From Amblyornis subalaris (Eukaryota > Chordata > Aves > Passeriformes > Ptilonorhynchidae), in NCBI GenBank assembly GCA_018881555.1, contig JACAXG010000007.1, positions 11,513,235 to 11,577,234 of the forward strand: a DNA stretch of 64,000 nucleotides. Reading direction: 5' to 3'. The position numbers and the translations under genes are program-made. Below, piece by piece: positions 21,403 through 34,517 of the stretch. Under the pieces are notes generated by a model, which worked only from the letters and a program-made list of their open reading frames with translations, had not been told where the DNA came from and ran no database searches. The first letter of the stretch is position 1. Every line of letters begins with the position of its first letter.

Positions 21403-24301
21403 GGCGCTGCCGTTCCCAAGTTTACTCAAGGGGTGATACTCGTGGGTGCTGGTCTGAGCTAGCTGAGCTTTTCTGGGCTGTTGACTTTATTCATCTCCCT
21501 GCATTCATCACCTTGCATATCCACAGGGCAAGCATTTAGCCAGGAATGCGTCCCGTTTTAGGGACAGACAAAGCCCTCCCCCCGCTGTATTTACTGCTGC
21601 AGTCGGTGACGGTTTGCATCACAATCGCCNGACCAGTTTTCCAGGAGCTGAAAGACTTTATCTTACTAGTTATTGAGGTATTCATCTGTTGCTGCAGCCA
21701 GTTGTTAGGCAGGATTTGCAGACAGTCCTGAAGGTTGGGAAACACTCGGTAGATGCNATACGCTGATTTCCAGCCCTCTCTGTCGAGTCACAGACTGAAC
21801 CATAGAGGTTGTGCTGCCCAGCCAGGTGTTTAAATCCTCTTAGTCGAAGACAATGTCCCNCATTTAAACACTGCCGGTTATGGCGGATTCTTGCATAGGT
21901 ATCTTTCTTTTTTATCTCAAAGAAAAAAANCCCAACCTCTTCTGAAATCAGTGTTTGCTTTCCTTCTTTAGTGGCTATGAAAGATGTTTCAGTGGGAATA
22001 CTTGCGTTATGAGTTTCTCTGTTAATGAGACGGAGTGAGGAAACCCTGGAATATGCGAGTGAAAATATGTGAGAGAAATTATAAATTTAGATATTTTGCT
22101 GAGTGTTTTAGTGAGCTTTTTCAACGTTTCTACCGACTTATCTTTACTATCTGCTTCTGAGTTACTTTCGTTGTCATTCTGAAAGTCAGTAATGCAAATA
22201 AAAGCATTGCTAGAAAAAGAGAAAATGTGGGTTTTTTCGAGTTTTTTCAAAATTTTTTTTCCATCTCTCCTTTTTTTTTCTCTCATCCTTTAAATGATAG
22301 GAACTGAAATGACCGGTAATTCGTGAACTTTGAAAAAACCTTCTTTAAATAACATGAAAGTTTAATTCTGCATTGCCTTTGGGGAGTATTTTTGAAGGTT
22401 TGTGGCTAATTCTTGTTGATTTCAGGATGAAATAGGAGCCTAAACACCTTTNAAAATTCTTTCTGGTAGCACTTAAGGCACTTTAGAAGTCAGTGGGATT
22501 TGTGTGCTTATGTCTTTGAAAGACTTTTGGAAATCATATTTAACAGCTTTGGAGGCAGACCCACCGGTGGAAGCTGTGGGGAATTTGTTTTACNAAGTTG
22601 CTTAGGTGCTGCTGATAATCTGAAATGATTGCAGGTTTCCTATTTAGAACTTAAAGTCCACTTCCTTTGGCCCCGGATAATTTTTCACTGCCTTTTCTGA
22701 TTCATAGTAGAAANCATGGAGGCCCTTCATGTTTCTGAAAGTAAGGCAATACACAAGAAGCTGTGTTTCCCTAAAGTGATAGAGAAATCTTAATTACAAA
22801 GACNGAGGAGAAGAAAAGCATTCTGCTGTTAATACAGCACGTATTATCACTCTTCAGGCAAGCAGGCAGATCAATTCTTATCTGACTTTCGAAATAAATT
22901 CTCACTCAGAGCGATCCAAGGCTCTTCTGCGGGGCTGGTTGCTTCCTNCTTGCTGGGAAAGGCTGATCCCACCTCCAGCTTGGCTACTGCTGACTGTCNA
23001 GGTTAAGGTATGTGTCTGTAAAGCCTTGCATGCAGAAAAATCTTTGATTTCAGTTTNAGGTGAAGCTACGACCTTGACAAGCATCATTTTCCATTCCTTT
23101 TAAATTTATTTTTTTTTAATTTTTATGTGCACAAACCCATACAGTTGGGGCAGGAACAGCAGTAAATCTCACGGCAATGTGTTTGAGAAGGGTTTCCTTG
23201 GAGAAATGCNGGATGCGCTTTTGGAAGGCGGAATGGTGCCTCATATCAAGANTGTTTTCTGCTGAAGAGTTATGCTGGGTGAAAATTATTCTTTCCTAAA
23301 ACGGTCCTCATTCTATCCTTTGCTGTCTGCTTTCTGCATATGACTGGCTTCCATGGCTGCTGACAGGGTCCAGCCAGAGAAATCATNAAAGACAGGCTGG
23401 ATGGGAGATGGGTCTTTTGAAAATCTGCTTCTAATGTTACAGCATTTAAAAAAAAAATTGGCCAAGTACTAGTTGTGAGTGAGTGGTGGTACAGAGNGTG
23501 ACTACCATTTTCCACCTCCATTAGTCTTCCATCAGAGTTCGTTGGGATAGCTTAAGCCAGGGTTAAAGCTAGGCATATTTCTACCCTGGATTGCACCATC
23601 TCCTTGAATCACAGCCTCAGGGGGAGAACAATTTTAAACTTACTAGAAGGTTCTGAGTGCNTGTAAAAATACTTCTAAAGCATTGCTTTCCTGGGATAGA
23701 GGTGTATAGATGAGATACCGCCATTGGCTTCATGTGGTGCATCTAGAGTGGATCTGAAATTTCCTGGTGGTTTGTGATTAAAAGAAATTTATAATAATAA
23801 ATGCTGGAACAAGCTGAAAAAAAAGTGAAAAAAAAAATCAACCTAGAGAACCTGTTTTAATTCTAGGAGTGCAACAACTGTTGGACCTTAAATACTGGAA
23901 TTAAGCATTTGTTTTCTGAATACTGCTGCCAGCTAGCATGCTTGGGGATGCTGTAGGAAAGCTGAGGGATTCACCTGCTAAATTTAGCTCTTCTCCGCTC
24001 AAAATCTTCTCTTTGCTTCTTTCTGAATGCATTTCTGAGCAGATTTTCCTGCCTTAAAATACAGGGTGATATAGAAGATGTAACATAACCCGCCTAAACA
24101 AACATACNCACTTATCCCCCCGCTCACCAGCTTTATTTACAGAGATCCTCCAGACGTCCCCAGCCCCTGTGCAGGGTTTCTTCAAAGGGGGAAACTTGCA
24201 GAGACTTAAATACTCTCTTTGAAACGGTTGTAAAGATTGCAGCTTCTGGAGCAAAGCCTAGCTTTTGCAGGAGTCTGTTGGCCAGGTGTGAGAATCCATG
24301 G
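21403..24301. other. Unremarkable stretch with frequent single Ns
   Basis: No recognised gene or repeat. Short frames only; the 103-codon minus frame at 21975-22286 is lysine/serine rich, as expected from AT-rich DNA, and unrecognised. Confidence 0.5.
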
Positions 24302-24355
24302 GCTGCTGGCCAGTGTCAACCCAATATATTAGGTCTGCGGGCCAGTGTAAACCCA
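24302..24355. repeat. Local duplication with 32-bp period
   Basis: GGCCAGTGTCAACCCA at 24308-24323 recurs as GGCCAGTGTAAACCCA at 24340-24355, with similar CTGC before each. One substitution separates the cores. A third, weaker GGCCAGGTGTG occurs at 24280. Confidence 0.8.
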
Positions 24356-27300
24356 GTAAAGCATCTTTGAGGTCTTGTAGCTTTGAAGTTTGGAGAAGGA
24401 GNCTTGCCAGCCCCAAAGAAGGGGCTCTGAAGTTGGAAACAACCATGATTAGTTTAGGAAGGATTTGCTGGCTTGATGTTTTGCTGTGGGATGCTGCTGA
24501 CACATCTGCAGAGGCTGTTTTCTGCTGCACTGAGATNCCTGATTTCTCTCCTAACTATTCCTAGACCTCAAGTAATTGTTCAGTGGGNGATTTTTATAGC
24601 ACTTCTGGTTTGTATTCCAGACTGTCTGGTGGCATCAATCTTGATTTCTGTGAAATATCAGTTGATAGTATAAATGTGTTTTAAAGTAGCAAAATGCCAT
24701 TGAGTTTAATATGAAAATGAAGCCATATTGGCGAAGGCTAAATTACATGCTGGATTTAGAAGACAGAGCCGATGCCTGTTCCGGTGTGAGTTGATCCCCA
24801 GCTGGTGTGAATTCCCAAGGGTGGTTATTGTGTTTATTGCTAAGGTGGGTGATGAGTTCATGTCCTCTGTTTTGCCCTGGGAGCCAAGGATAATGTGTCC
24901 CTTGGGACCTGGCTGCATTTCTTGCTTCCCTACTGAAAAGCTCTCAGTCTGAGCATGGACCCGAGATCTTTCCTGAGCTGGGATGGGTATGGTTTTAGCT
25001 GAGTCAGACTCTTGTCTCAGAAAGTGCCACCCAGCTTTCTACAGCAGGGAGAATTTTGAATCAATCTGTTAGTTTTGATCTACTGGTACCTTGCCTGTAG
25101 CAGCATGAGCTTTATTGAGTGAGGTTGCTTTTGACCTTTCCAATGATTCTTCTGGTTGTCATTAGTCTGTCTGGGTGAATGGAGGAGTTGGCGGCCTTGG
25201 CAGATCCCCAGCTGTGCTTCCTGCTCCATTTGGAGACAGGGATGCATGCACCAAAGTGACTTTTCATTTTTGTTGTTCAACTTTCATGGCACTCTACTCC
25301 CCAAGTGCTGATACAGTAAATCTTTGCTTAGGTCTGTAGTTTTCTAAACTTACGTGTGATGCATCATCAGGATGGTGCTAAAGCAGTCTGTAAAAGGATG
25401 CTTGCTGTGCAGGTAAGCATTTCTTATTTGTCTCCACTCCCAAATGAAGTGCAATATTTTCATATATTTTGCATTTATCTGGCCTTCTTGGTGGATGANT
25501 GATGCAATTCAACTTGTAGTTTTCCCTACTAAGAAGTAATGTAGCTTTTCATTTTAAATGCAGTCCCCTTTTGTGAGTAATTTGAGTATCAGTTGGTCCT
25601 GTACATATTACTATCTANTTTACTGTGAAGAGAGCTGGACATCTGAATTTTAGCATGTATCGGGTTTGAAGCTGCTTCACTTTCACGTAGNAGATGGTGA
25701 TGGTTCTGTCAGACAAACCCTGTTAAAAGTCGTTCATTGCTTAAAATGGAAACATGAACAGCTGCTCATTGCTCGCCCGTGTCTTGGCCAATTTTTAGGG
25801 ATGGGTTTGTTCTCATTTAGTAGCAGTTGGATGATAGCTGTCAAAATGTCTGGTTATTTATAATTTATAATAATTATTATTTATTAATTTTAGTTCAGTG
25901 TTTAATTCATGTTTCTAAACGGCCTGACATCACTCATGAAGTGTCAACAAAAAATTTAATTCCTTACAACGGATGAGGAAGTACTATTACTCTGAAATAG
26001 AAATTTGAGCATCCCTGGATATAGGAGGAGCCTTTTATTGTCTGCTTGTATATTTTGACCCTCTTTACTGTCACAGCTGAGCACCTCACAAATTTTTGAN
26101 ATGGAGATCTTCCCGTTATGTTATCTTACAGGTGTGGACCTGGGGCAAGGTGATATGCCGAGTCATGCAGGTGCCCTGGCTCCCTTCCCACTTGGCTGTG
26201 CTCTCCCTGCGCCGTGGAAATCGTGCCTATAGTTGTAACATTAGTGTAACATGGTGCTGGTGGTGGAAAGTGTGCTTGCTAAGTGATGCAAGAGCCCTGC
26301 ACAATTTATAGAATAATTGCTTGAGCTGGGTGTGCAGAAATTGGGGGCTCATCACCCTCCCAAGGCTTGGGATACAATGAGAAAAAGCGTGAAGGAGAAA
26401 GAATCTCTTGGTCTGTCCTTCCTCGAGGAAGTGTAATAAGGCACTTAAAAATAAGTAAGACAGAGGTTTCTTAGTAGNGTGATGGTTTTTTGTTTGCATT
26501 GCTCATGAAAGTAAGTGCAAAGCTGCTTGAGCTGGACTTGAGTCTCGTTGTAGAGGTCCTATTTAGATCTCTTCACGCAGCCTTGCCATAATTTAATGTT
26601 TTCTTTCAGATATTTTTGTTCCTACATGTGGATGAGATGAATAGATCATTGAGATTTCAGCAGCTCTCAGAGTCCCTGAGAAAAGGAGGAAATTATGGAG
26701 GCATAGGAGGGAAACGCTCTGATTTGAAGCGTGCTGAACTGTTGAGCAGAATTTCCCAGTGAAGCTCGTTGATCACCTCCTCCCTCTGCTGGGAAAACAG
26801 CTTTGCTGATATTTAGGGTACGCCCAAAACTGTCCCATGATCCAGGAGGACAGGGAGGAGGTGAGGGGCAGGGAAGGCTTGTTCCCTTGGCCCGTCAGCT
26901 TAATTGCTGGCTCATGGTACTGTGTGGGTGAGTGGTTGGTAAAGGAAGATCAAAGGAACAAGATTTTAAGGTCATTGCTGCTGTACCAGCTCCAAGCAAT
27001 AACCTTGGCACTGAGCAAGGACTTCTGTTTTCAGGGCCACCTGGGAAATAGCGCTGTATTTTTTTCCCATCCTAGTGGTGGCAGAGCTAGTGGGTAGTGG
27101 TGGTAGCTTAAATAAACCCTTCCNTGCTTTGGAGATCAGAAATGTTATGGCATTTCTCATTTAAACTTGATTATTCAAGCCTGTGGTTTGAAGGGAGTTT
27201 TTGTCTGTTGAACATAGCTGTAATTCCCTAAAAGGTAAGCTCAGATAACTGAGGCCGAGTTATAGAATTCTGCTTTTTAATATCTTAAGCAGGAATAATT

Positions 27301-27529
27301 TGTATCCAGAGAGAAAATAGTCTAGAAATGCAGGTATTTAGGTCAGATACAAGTGAAATACTGATTGTGCTCTGCTGGGCTGTTTATCTAAATGCTTTTT
27401 ACCTTGGAGCTGTGCATGGACTGACTGACACCACTGTGTGCTCCAGGGTGACCTTCTTGGTGGGTGCTTGAGATGACATGCAGGAAAGGAACGCTTGCTT
27501 GATCATTTTGAAGTTTTAAAGTCCCAAAT
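24356..27529. other. Unremarkable stretch
   Basis: No recognised gene, RNA or mobile element on either strand. Open frames are short and overlap on both strands. Confidence 0.5.
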
Positions 27530-28080
27530 GTGCATAGCTGAGGCGTCATTATGATAAGAATCTTGAAAATTTAAGAAGCACTAACCATGTATTCGTACGA
27601 GATGAGCGACTTTAAACACTCGCTTTTTAAGGCAAAAAAATATTTCCAGAATTTATCTTCTTGACCTGCCGTGTAAATATATCACATAGTTCTAAGTATA
27701 ACATTTTTATAAATGACCGTTCNTGTTGCCAGTAATAGGTCTTATGCAGCACATTGCCATGACACCTGACTTGCTAGAGGTACAAGCTTTTATTAATAGG
27801 TGGATAAAGTTGCTGTTGCATTGCATCTTGTGGTCATTGCCTCCTGGAGTATAAATACACATAATGGTGTTGTTTAACGTGACACATACTGTTTCACCAT
27901 ATTGACATTTCCATTTTAATACACTATACCTGTCTGGTGAGACTACCTTTAATGTGTACCATGAGCATAAAAATCATCAGCAGAAAAGAAAAACAACCCA
28001 CTTGAAGAAATGATAGCTAATTTAGTATTGTATTACTTCTGGGAAAGTTTTATGTGTGAACAAATGTTGCNGTTTTTCAG
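27530..28080. promoter_or_regulatory. AT-rich candidate conserved element
   Basis: This CpG-poor stretch has many A/T words (ATTTTTATAAATGA, TTTTATTAATAGG, TTAATACACTATACC) and no frame over 60 codons. The texture resembles non-coding conserved elements elsewhere in vertebrates. Inferred only from composition; low confidence. Confidence 0.2.
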
Positions 28081-29340
28081 AGCGTGCACCAAACCTTAAA
28101 ATGTGTTGTGCAGCCAGCATAGTAAAATGGTGATTGGGCCATGGAAAAGGTGCTGCGTCTCCCAGAGGGAATATTGCTCATTCTTACTCATTTAGCCAAT
28201 GGCTGTTTTAAAGGAGATGCNGTCACGGAGTACTGAGGTTAGATAATGCACAGCCACCACTTAGCTGACTCTCCATCTTTTTTAAATTGGGTGGAATGTC
28301 TTCCACATGAGATATGGAGGGAGGAGAGGGAAAGTGTCTAGAGATGCTAGGGGAATAGACCTAGAAAGGACCAGGGGGCCTAGGGAATAGTACTTCCAAC
28401 ACAAGGAAGTGCAGTAGAGTCTGCTGTTTTCATCAGGGAGCAGAGCTCATTTTGTTGTTGGTTTTTATTTTGCTNTAAAATTTGAGAAGAGAGAGTGGCA
28501 AACCAGTGAGATTTTACTTTTTTTAGTGCTCCTGAAGACTACTGGGAGAGTTCAAATTTGCAACACAAAATTTAACAGATATGGTAGAAATACCATCCTT
28601 GGATGTATAGGAGCTCTTGGATGTTTGGAGAAATAAAATCATATCCCATGGTATTCCTTCACGCCAANCATCTCTTTCCTCCTCTGCCCTATGAGCACTG
28701 TGCTTGTGCACTGCAGTACAGATCAGCTGAGCTTCGTTTTNCCCAAACCTTTCACATCTTCCTATGGAGCCCTAACAAAGTAAATTCATAACCCTTTTCT
28801 TTTTTTTTTTTTTTTTGTCCCCAGAGAAGTGGTAATTGTGCTTTGGCAAGTGTAAATAAGAAGTGACATGGTCGTCAGGAGCGGCTCTGAATCAGCCCTT
28901 GTCTCCCATTGTGTCCCTTGCCAATTAAAGGTCATTTGCAGGGCACAGCAGTGGGGACATAGGGGCTGAGCCTATTGTCCACACATTAATGTTCACTGAG
29001 ATGAGAAGCAGCTGAAAAATTTGGGGGCTAAACCCAGTTTTTGTATGTTGTCAGGGTGATGCTGGGAAAGGAGGCACATGAGCATTCCTGCCTCAGGATG
29101 CACTGCAGTCACCAGTGCCCAAGTCTGTTTGATTTTTCCCCAAGCGGCTGCTGGCTGTTGTTACCTTCCTCTGTGTCTCACTGATGGGATGCTCTTTGGG
29201 ACAAGCACTCTGTCTTCTTGTTGGTGTCACTGTGCAGATGGGATGCTGAAGGTGCTGAAATGATAANAGCAGACCCACTTTCCAAGAGCATGTGGCCCCG
29301 CTCCTTTCTTCCTATACAACATGCTTTCTTCCTATTTCTT
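28081..29340. other. Unremarkable stretch with a T17 acceptor-like tract
   Basis: T17 at 28800-28816 followed by GTCCCCAG (to 28824) resembles a 3' splice site. The best downstream frame is only 13 codons to a TGA and there is no paired donor evidence. No gene is called. Confidence 0.45.
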
Positions 29341-29371
29341 CCATGACTGCCTGCTTTTAAGGCAGTCATGG
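29341..29371. repeat. Perfect 12-bp inverted repeat (hairpin)
   Basis: CCATGACTGCCT (29341-29352) pairs exactly with AGGCAGTCATGG (29360-29371) around a 7-base loop. Pairing stops beyond the stem, so it is shorter than a typical microRNA precursor arm. It has no T-run of a factor-independent terminator type. Two direct TTTCTTCCTAT repeats lie just upstream (29307-29335). Function unknown. Confidence 0.9.
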
Positions 29372-31199
29372 TGTGAAGGTTGTGACACTTCTTATTGGAT
29401 GACCTGTTAGGGTCTTCATTTTAGACATGGCAGAACCAAGTGGAGAGATGTTTTTGCTTCAGCACGTTGAAGTCTCTGCTAAATTTTGGTAGATGGCAAG
29501 AGCTTAAAAGGATGGTGTGGAGCAAGTGTTGCCCAGTGCCAAAAAATCAGTAATAAATGGAGAATTTTGAGCTGAATTCTCAATAAATTGAGGATTTTGA
29601 GCCGCTGGAGGAATGGCTCTGTTTTGGGGGCATCTTCTCCCATGTTTTACTGGTTTGCTTTCTGTCAGGTTCTTGTATTTTCAGTGTTTCNGGTGTTGCT
29701 ATTTACCATTCTGGCAATATTAGAAAGCAAGTAGTGACAAATTTGCTTCTCCTCTGCCTTTTTGGAGGCTTCATAAATTAATAGCAGTGGAAATCAGCAG
29801 CTAGAATACAGTCACTGCCATGCCATATATCTTTATCGATAAATTACCATTGGTGAAGGCAAAAGGCTAAAGTGGGGTTGACAGGGAGGGATAATAGGTC
29901 TGGAACNGGAATTAGGAGTTTTCTTAAACAGAGAACAGAGTTAAGACAGCAAGCTTCCCTTTGAGCGTGCAGGACCGNGTGAACTGTGGCTGCGGTGTTT
30001 CCGTGGGTTAATGTCAGGCTCAGGCGTGATCCTTTGAATTTGTAGCTGAGACGGGAGAAGGAATGGTGTAAATGTGCCAGGCAGCAGGATTAATAACAGG
30101 TGTTAAACCGTATTTCAGGAGACGTCACTCCTCGGAAAACATACATCTCCAGACTCTTCAGCCCTGCATTGTTTTGTAGGGGCTTTATTTCATGTTGGGC
30201 ATGACAATTTGATAGCAGATTTCTTCACCTTATGTTCTCTAGGCAACTTCTCAATGTTGCTGTCATATCTTGTTATCTTTTTTACCATGAATCACATGGT
30301 TTAATTTTTTTTTTTTNAATTCTGATGCAGCTCCTGGAATTGGAATATTTAGTGCTAATTTTGTCATTCGTTAAGAAAATAATTTTCAGCAATAATACCT
30401 AGCACCCAGGGTNTGCTAAGGTGCACTGAAGTCTTTGGAAAGATATGCTGACGAATCCTTCTTGTTCTCTCCTCTCAGTCATAGTACTGCCCAGGGGACT
30501 GAAGGAGGCCAGGAACTGAAGATGCTCTTTAGCCATACATTTCTGCTGCATTTTTATTGTTGTCTAATCAGTGTTTCCTCGGAGAGACAGGATGAGCTGA
30601 TGAGGCACCTGTAGAAATTAATGTCAGGGCGACTTTTTCTTCCAGGTCTGAGTAGCATCCCAAGGTGAAAGCCTGGTTCCTTCGAAAGGATTGCCAAATT
30701 TGTATCGACTGGAGGCAGTCAGGGTAGCACAAGCAGGTTTTATTGCACTGCTTGCAGCTACGGCATTATAGCGATTGGCAAAAGAGACACCACAGGTAGT
30801 ATTGACTTTGGCTGCTGCAGGAGGAAGTGCATGGTTTAATAAAATGAATGCCTAAGTGCGAGGAAGGATAACCAGTGTAATCATCCTGTGCAGGAGTCCT
30901 CGACGTTATCCCTTCAAGTGCGTGTCGCGGNCAGGGTTTTGGCACAGCTCATCCAGTGGGCAGTGGAGCCTGCAGGAGGTTAAACCCTTGCCAGCCCCTC
31001 AGCTGATGGTCCCAAACAAGAGGAAAAGGGAACAGAGCTGGATCTGTCCCTCAGTGGGTGTTGGTCCCTCCTCCCCTTGCCCAGGAGTGCCGTCCTTCTG
31101 ATTTATGGTGCCCGCCTTTGCTTTCAGCNTCAGCATTGCTCGTGTCTGCTGTCTTAATTTCTCATGCTTGACAACCTTCACGGGTGAGCTGGCTTTGCA
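29372..31199. other. Unremarkable stretch
   Basis: No gene recognised. Slight CpG rise at 29960-30140 (about nine CpG) with a GACGTCA half-CRE at about 30122, below island level. Confidence 0.5.
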
Positions 31200-32434
31200 C
31201 TCCTTGATCCAGAACACTTCTCAGTTTATTGCTCACACAACAGAGTCTTTTAATTGAATTTATATTTGTTTGGATAGCACTTGTCAGTGTGGCATGAATC
31301 TTCATCAGGTTCAATCGTCTTTCACTGAGTTCATACGTAATCCCCACAGTAAGTGCTCCAAAACTGGAATGCTTGTTTCCCCTCGAGGGGAAAGGCAGCT
31401 GCTCCGGAGCATGGCTGTCTTTTTCCAATGCCCATCCAATGCAGTGCCTTGCACCATCAATCTCTTGTCCCATACTGGACACCNTTAATAGGGTTGTGAT
31501 TCTTGGGGTTTTTTGAAATGCAAATTGAATATTTATTTACGATAATTGCAACTGTGATTATTTTTAATACTGGTGAAGAAGTGAGATATGCCAAGGCATG
31601 ATGGAAACCCTGAGGGAAGGGTTTTGTATGGTCAGATGCTTTTGCTTTGCACATTGGAGGACCAGAGTCTCCTGTGGAATAAGNAGCTCCCTTTTTTCAG
31701 AGTCTGGGCTGAAAGGCCTTAAGACCTTGAGAATTACTGACACAGGAAACATGGTAACATTACTGGAAAAGGGATAAAAGAAACAGTACCGTAGTAATTC
31801 AGTTAACAATATGTTCGACAGAACACATTCATAACTCTTCCTACTTGGGGACACAATTTGCTTGCTGTATTATGCCAGTAGAGATAACCCTTAATTCCTT
31901 TCGTATCCTGTTTTTGAATCATTTTGTTAAACAAAGGCCTTTGAGTCCTCCTTTGTTGCTGAGAACAAATGGTGAGATTTTGGGGACTGTAGCTACTTTT
32001 GTTATTCACAAATTCCAGAGCCTTTCAAAATTCTTCATCATTCACATTCTGGGCTTCACCACACAATCATTCATTATGTCAGCAGCTGCCCGGGGAGTCT
32101 CACTTCAGCTCATTCAGCCAAATAATAAGCACTGGGACAACTGCTTCTGCATTAAAATAATAATAAAATAATAAATAGAGGTTCTTACATGTGCAGAACA
32201 ATGTGGCTATCTTCTGCTTTTTGACACATCCCTGTGTTGAAGTCAGTGATCGGTTTTGCTCAGTGTCTGTGTTGGAATGAAACCGGGCATTCGGGAAATC
32301 ATGTCTTTGATACGACCAAACACTTCAGTTCTGCTTGCTTTTTGGTGCTTTTTAAACACATTTTATTTCTCAGACATCTTTTTTGTATTCCATTCGTTTG
32401 ACAGGAGGATTTGGGATGCTCACCTGCCATGCCT
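31200..32434. other. AT-rich stretch, weak conserved-element texture
   Basis: Part of this stretch (31200-31400) has the low-CpG, motif-rich texture of a non-coding element, and an octamer ATGCAAAT occurs at 31518-31525. No frame is recognised. Nothing firm can be said. Confidence 0.3.
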
Positions 32435-32900
32435 TTGCAGNTGTATTAGCATATATGTGTACAGCTGTGGGGATAACACAGCCCGGCAAGCAAAGTGGTT
32501 ATTCATGGTGTGGAAACGGGATTGCAAATGAGCGAGCAGCACAGCAAGTTTATATCTTTTCGTGCAACCATTTTATNTTTTCAAGTGAGTGCATCCAAGG
32601 AGCTAATAATAATATTAGTGTGAGACTTCATTCTTCCTCTTTAGTTGGGATAAGGAATGTAATTTACAGAGTGAGGCAGGATTATTCCTTCCATCTCCTG
32701 TGCAAACAGGGCGCTAGCTGGCTTCCTGTGCAGTATGCAAATATAAACGTCCCATCCTGCAAGGTACCCGTGCTGCAATCTGCCTGGTAGCAGACTAATC
32801 CAGGATGGCTTTATCCAGATGTCATTCTGTCCCAAAATCTGAGGTGATACACCCTGCCTGTGCCTCATTCATCTGAGTGAAATTTGCATGCTGATTCAGC
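32435..32900. promoter_or_regulatory. Candidate element with two octamer (POU) sites
   Basis: A perfect ATGCAAAT lies at 32735-32742 and its reverse complement ATTTGCAT at 32882-32889. These are binding words for POU-domain factors. Between and upstream are AT-rich words such as TAATAATAATATTAG. The 135-codon frame here (32383-32790) has two Ns and is unrecognised. Regulatory role is inference. Confidence 0.25.
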
Positions 32901-33614
32901 TGAGCAAAGGGAAGCCGCCTGTATGGCTTTTCAGGGATGTATAGCTTTCCATGCATGAGGCAGGCTGTGCATGACGTTGCCACCTTTGCTGCACTCTTCC
33001 TGCCTACACAGATNGTACCACGTGCAACTGAAACCCACTATTGATTGTGTGGAAGCAGCTCTCTCTGTTAGAGGAAGTAATTTGNATGTTTATGGGAGGT
33101 GGGTGTGAAAAAAACCCAACTAGTTCATTTTTATTACTTCTTTTTTNTTTTTTTAAGTGAGCATGGGAACTACATGGAAGTGAACTATATGGATGTTCCG
33201 AAAGGCTGGTTTTAGACTGGGTGTGGAAANGTTTGGTAAGGATTTTCTCTGTGAGCATGAATACGAGGGTTTCTTGTCCCACCCAACTGGCCTCACTCCT
33301 TTTCCTACATACACTGGGTAACAAAAAACAGAAAGGGAGAAGAAAGGCAGTTAAATTGTATTTGTAGCTNTTGTTCCTTTTGGTGAAGCACACAGAGCCT
33401 GTATTTTCAAATGACATAATTTGTTTTCAAATATTAGTCCAGCAACAGGAACTCCGTGTAACCTGCCATCTCNTGTGTGCCTTGGAGATGGGGGCATTGC
33501 TTTTCCAACTTGAAGCTGAGCTTTGATGTGCACAGTCTCCACACTGTTGTGTGTTTCTCATCACATCCGTGCTGTGGCTACTCCCTGTTTATGGTCGAGC
33601 ACTTTCTTAGCCTA
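32901..33614. other. Unremarkable stretch with dense Ns
   Basis: Five or more ambiguous bases fall at 33014-33473, one of the denser clusters. No gene or repeat recognised. Confidence 0.5.
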
Positions 33615-33700
33615 TTTCTTTTTCTTTTTTTTCTTTTTGTTTGGTGGTTTTTATTTTGGTTGGTGTGTTGTTTTTTTTTGTTTTTGTTTTTTTTTTTTTT
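33615..33700. repeat. T-rich low-complexity tract
   Basis: About 85 bases, almost all T with scattered G and C, ending in T14. The opposite strand frame is a lysine/asparagine artefact. Simple sequence. Confidence 0.9.
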
Positions 33701-34517
33701 GAGTAATGGAAAATGTCCTCCCGTGTTGCACCTTTGGAGAAGAGACTGTGCTTTCCTTTCTNCATGAAGAGCTGCTAGCCCAAGTGAACCCCCTCCTAGC
33801 TGGGCATTCTGTGCCAACACAACTGCCAGTTTTTTACATATTGTGTGTTTTGTTNGAGTTTTTTGGAGGTGGTGGTGATCTGAGCTTCGTAACCTCTTGA
33901 GCAACTCTAAACTCAAACAATAGGCCTTGTGAGCCACATTCCTAAGTTGACATGTAGCAAAGTGCCTTATCCTCCCTCCTTCCACACCCACTGCACCCCG
34001 GTTTGGCTCCAGCCTTATTCCTTCTATTTCTNCACCTCCCTGCTTAACTCTCTGCAGAAGGTGCTCAGCCTACGCCTTTGCATAGCTGAAGCATCTCAAA
34101 AGGGCACGGTTTTGATGGCTTTCAGGTAGCCTGGGCCCCAGCCTCCATGTCCAGCAGCTTCAGCCTGATTATTTGTAAAGTAGTTCTTAGTCACTTCCTG
34201 GCTGCTTCACCTCCTACTCATTTCTCTGCCCGATCTTAACTTTTATGAGTGTTTTTCTACTCTCTTCGTGTTTGTGAGCTGAGGTGGGAAAAGCCCCTTT
34301 TTTCCCCAATGGCTTGGCTGGAGGGGAGTTGGAGAGATGGTGTGAGTAATGGGTCTTCTTGGGTGAAGTCAATGCTTCACCAGTGCAGAGAGGCAAAGGG
34401 CTCTTGTAACAGGTCTTTCAGGCAATATTTGTGAACCTGCATAAAAATCCCCTATTATCTTTTCCAGAATACCCAAGGCACATTGTAAAGTGAGATGGGC
34501 TGCAGTCTTCGGGCAGT
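33701..34517. other. Unremarkable stretch
   Basis: No supported feature before the CR1 copy begins. Confidence 0.5.

Noticed and set aside
28800..28866. Splice acceptor and terminal exon after T17-GTCCCCAG
   Set aside because: Downstream frame is only 13 codons and there is no upstream partner exon; T runs followed by AG are common.
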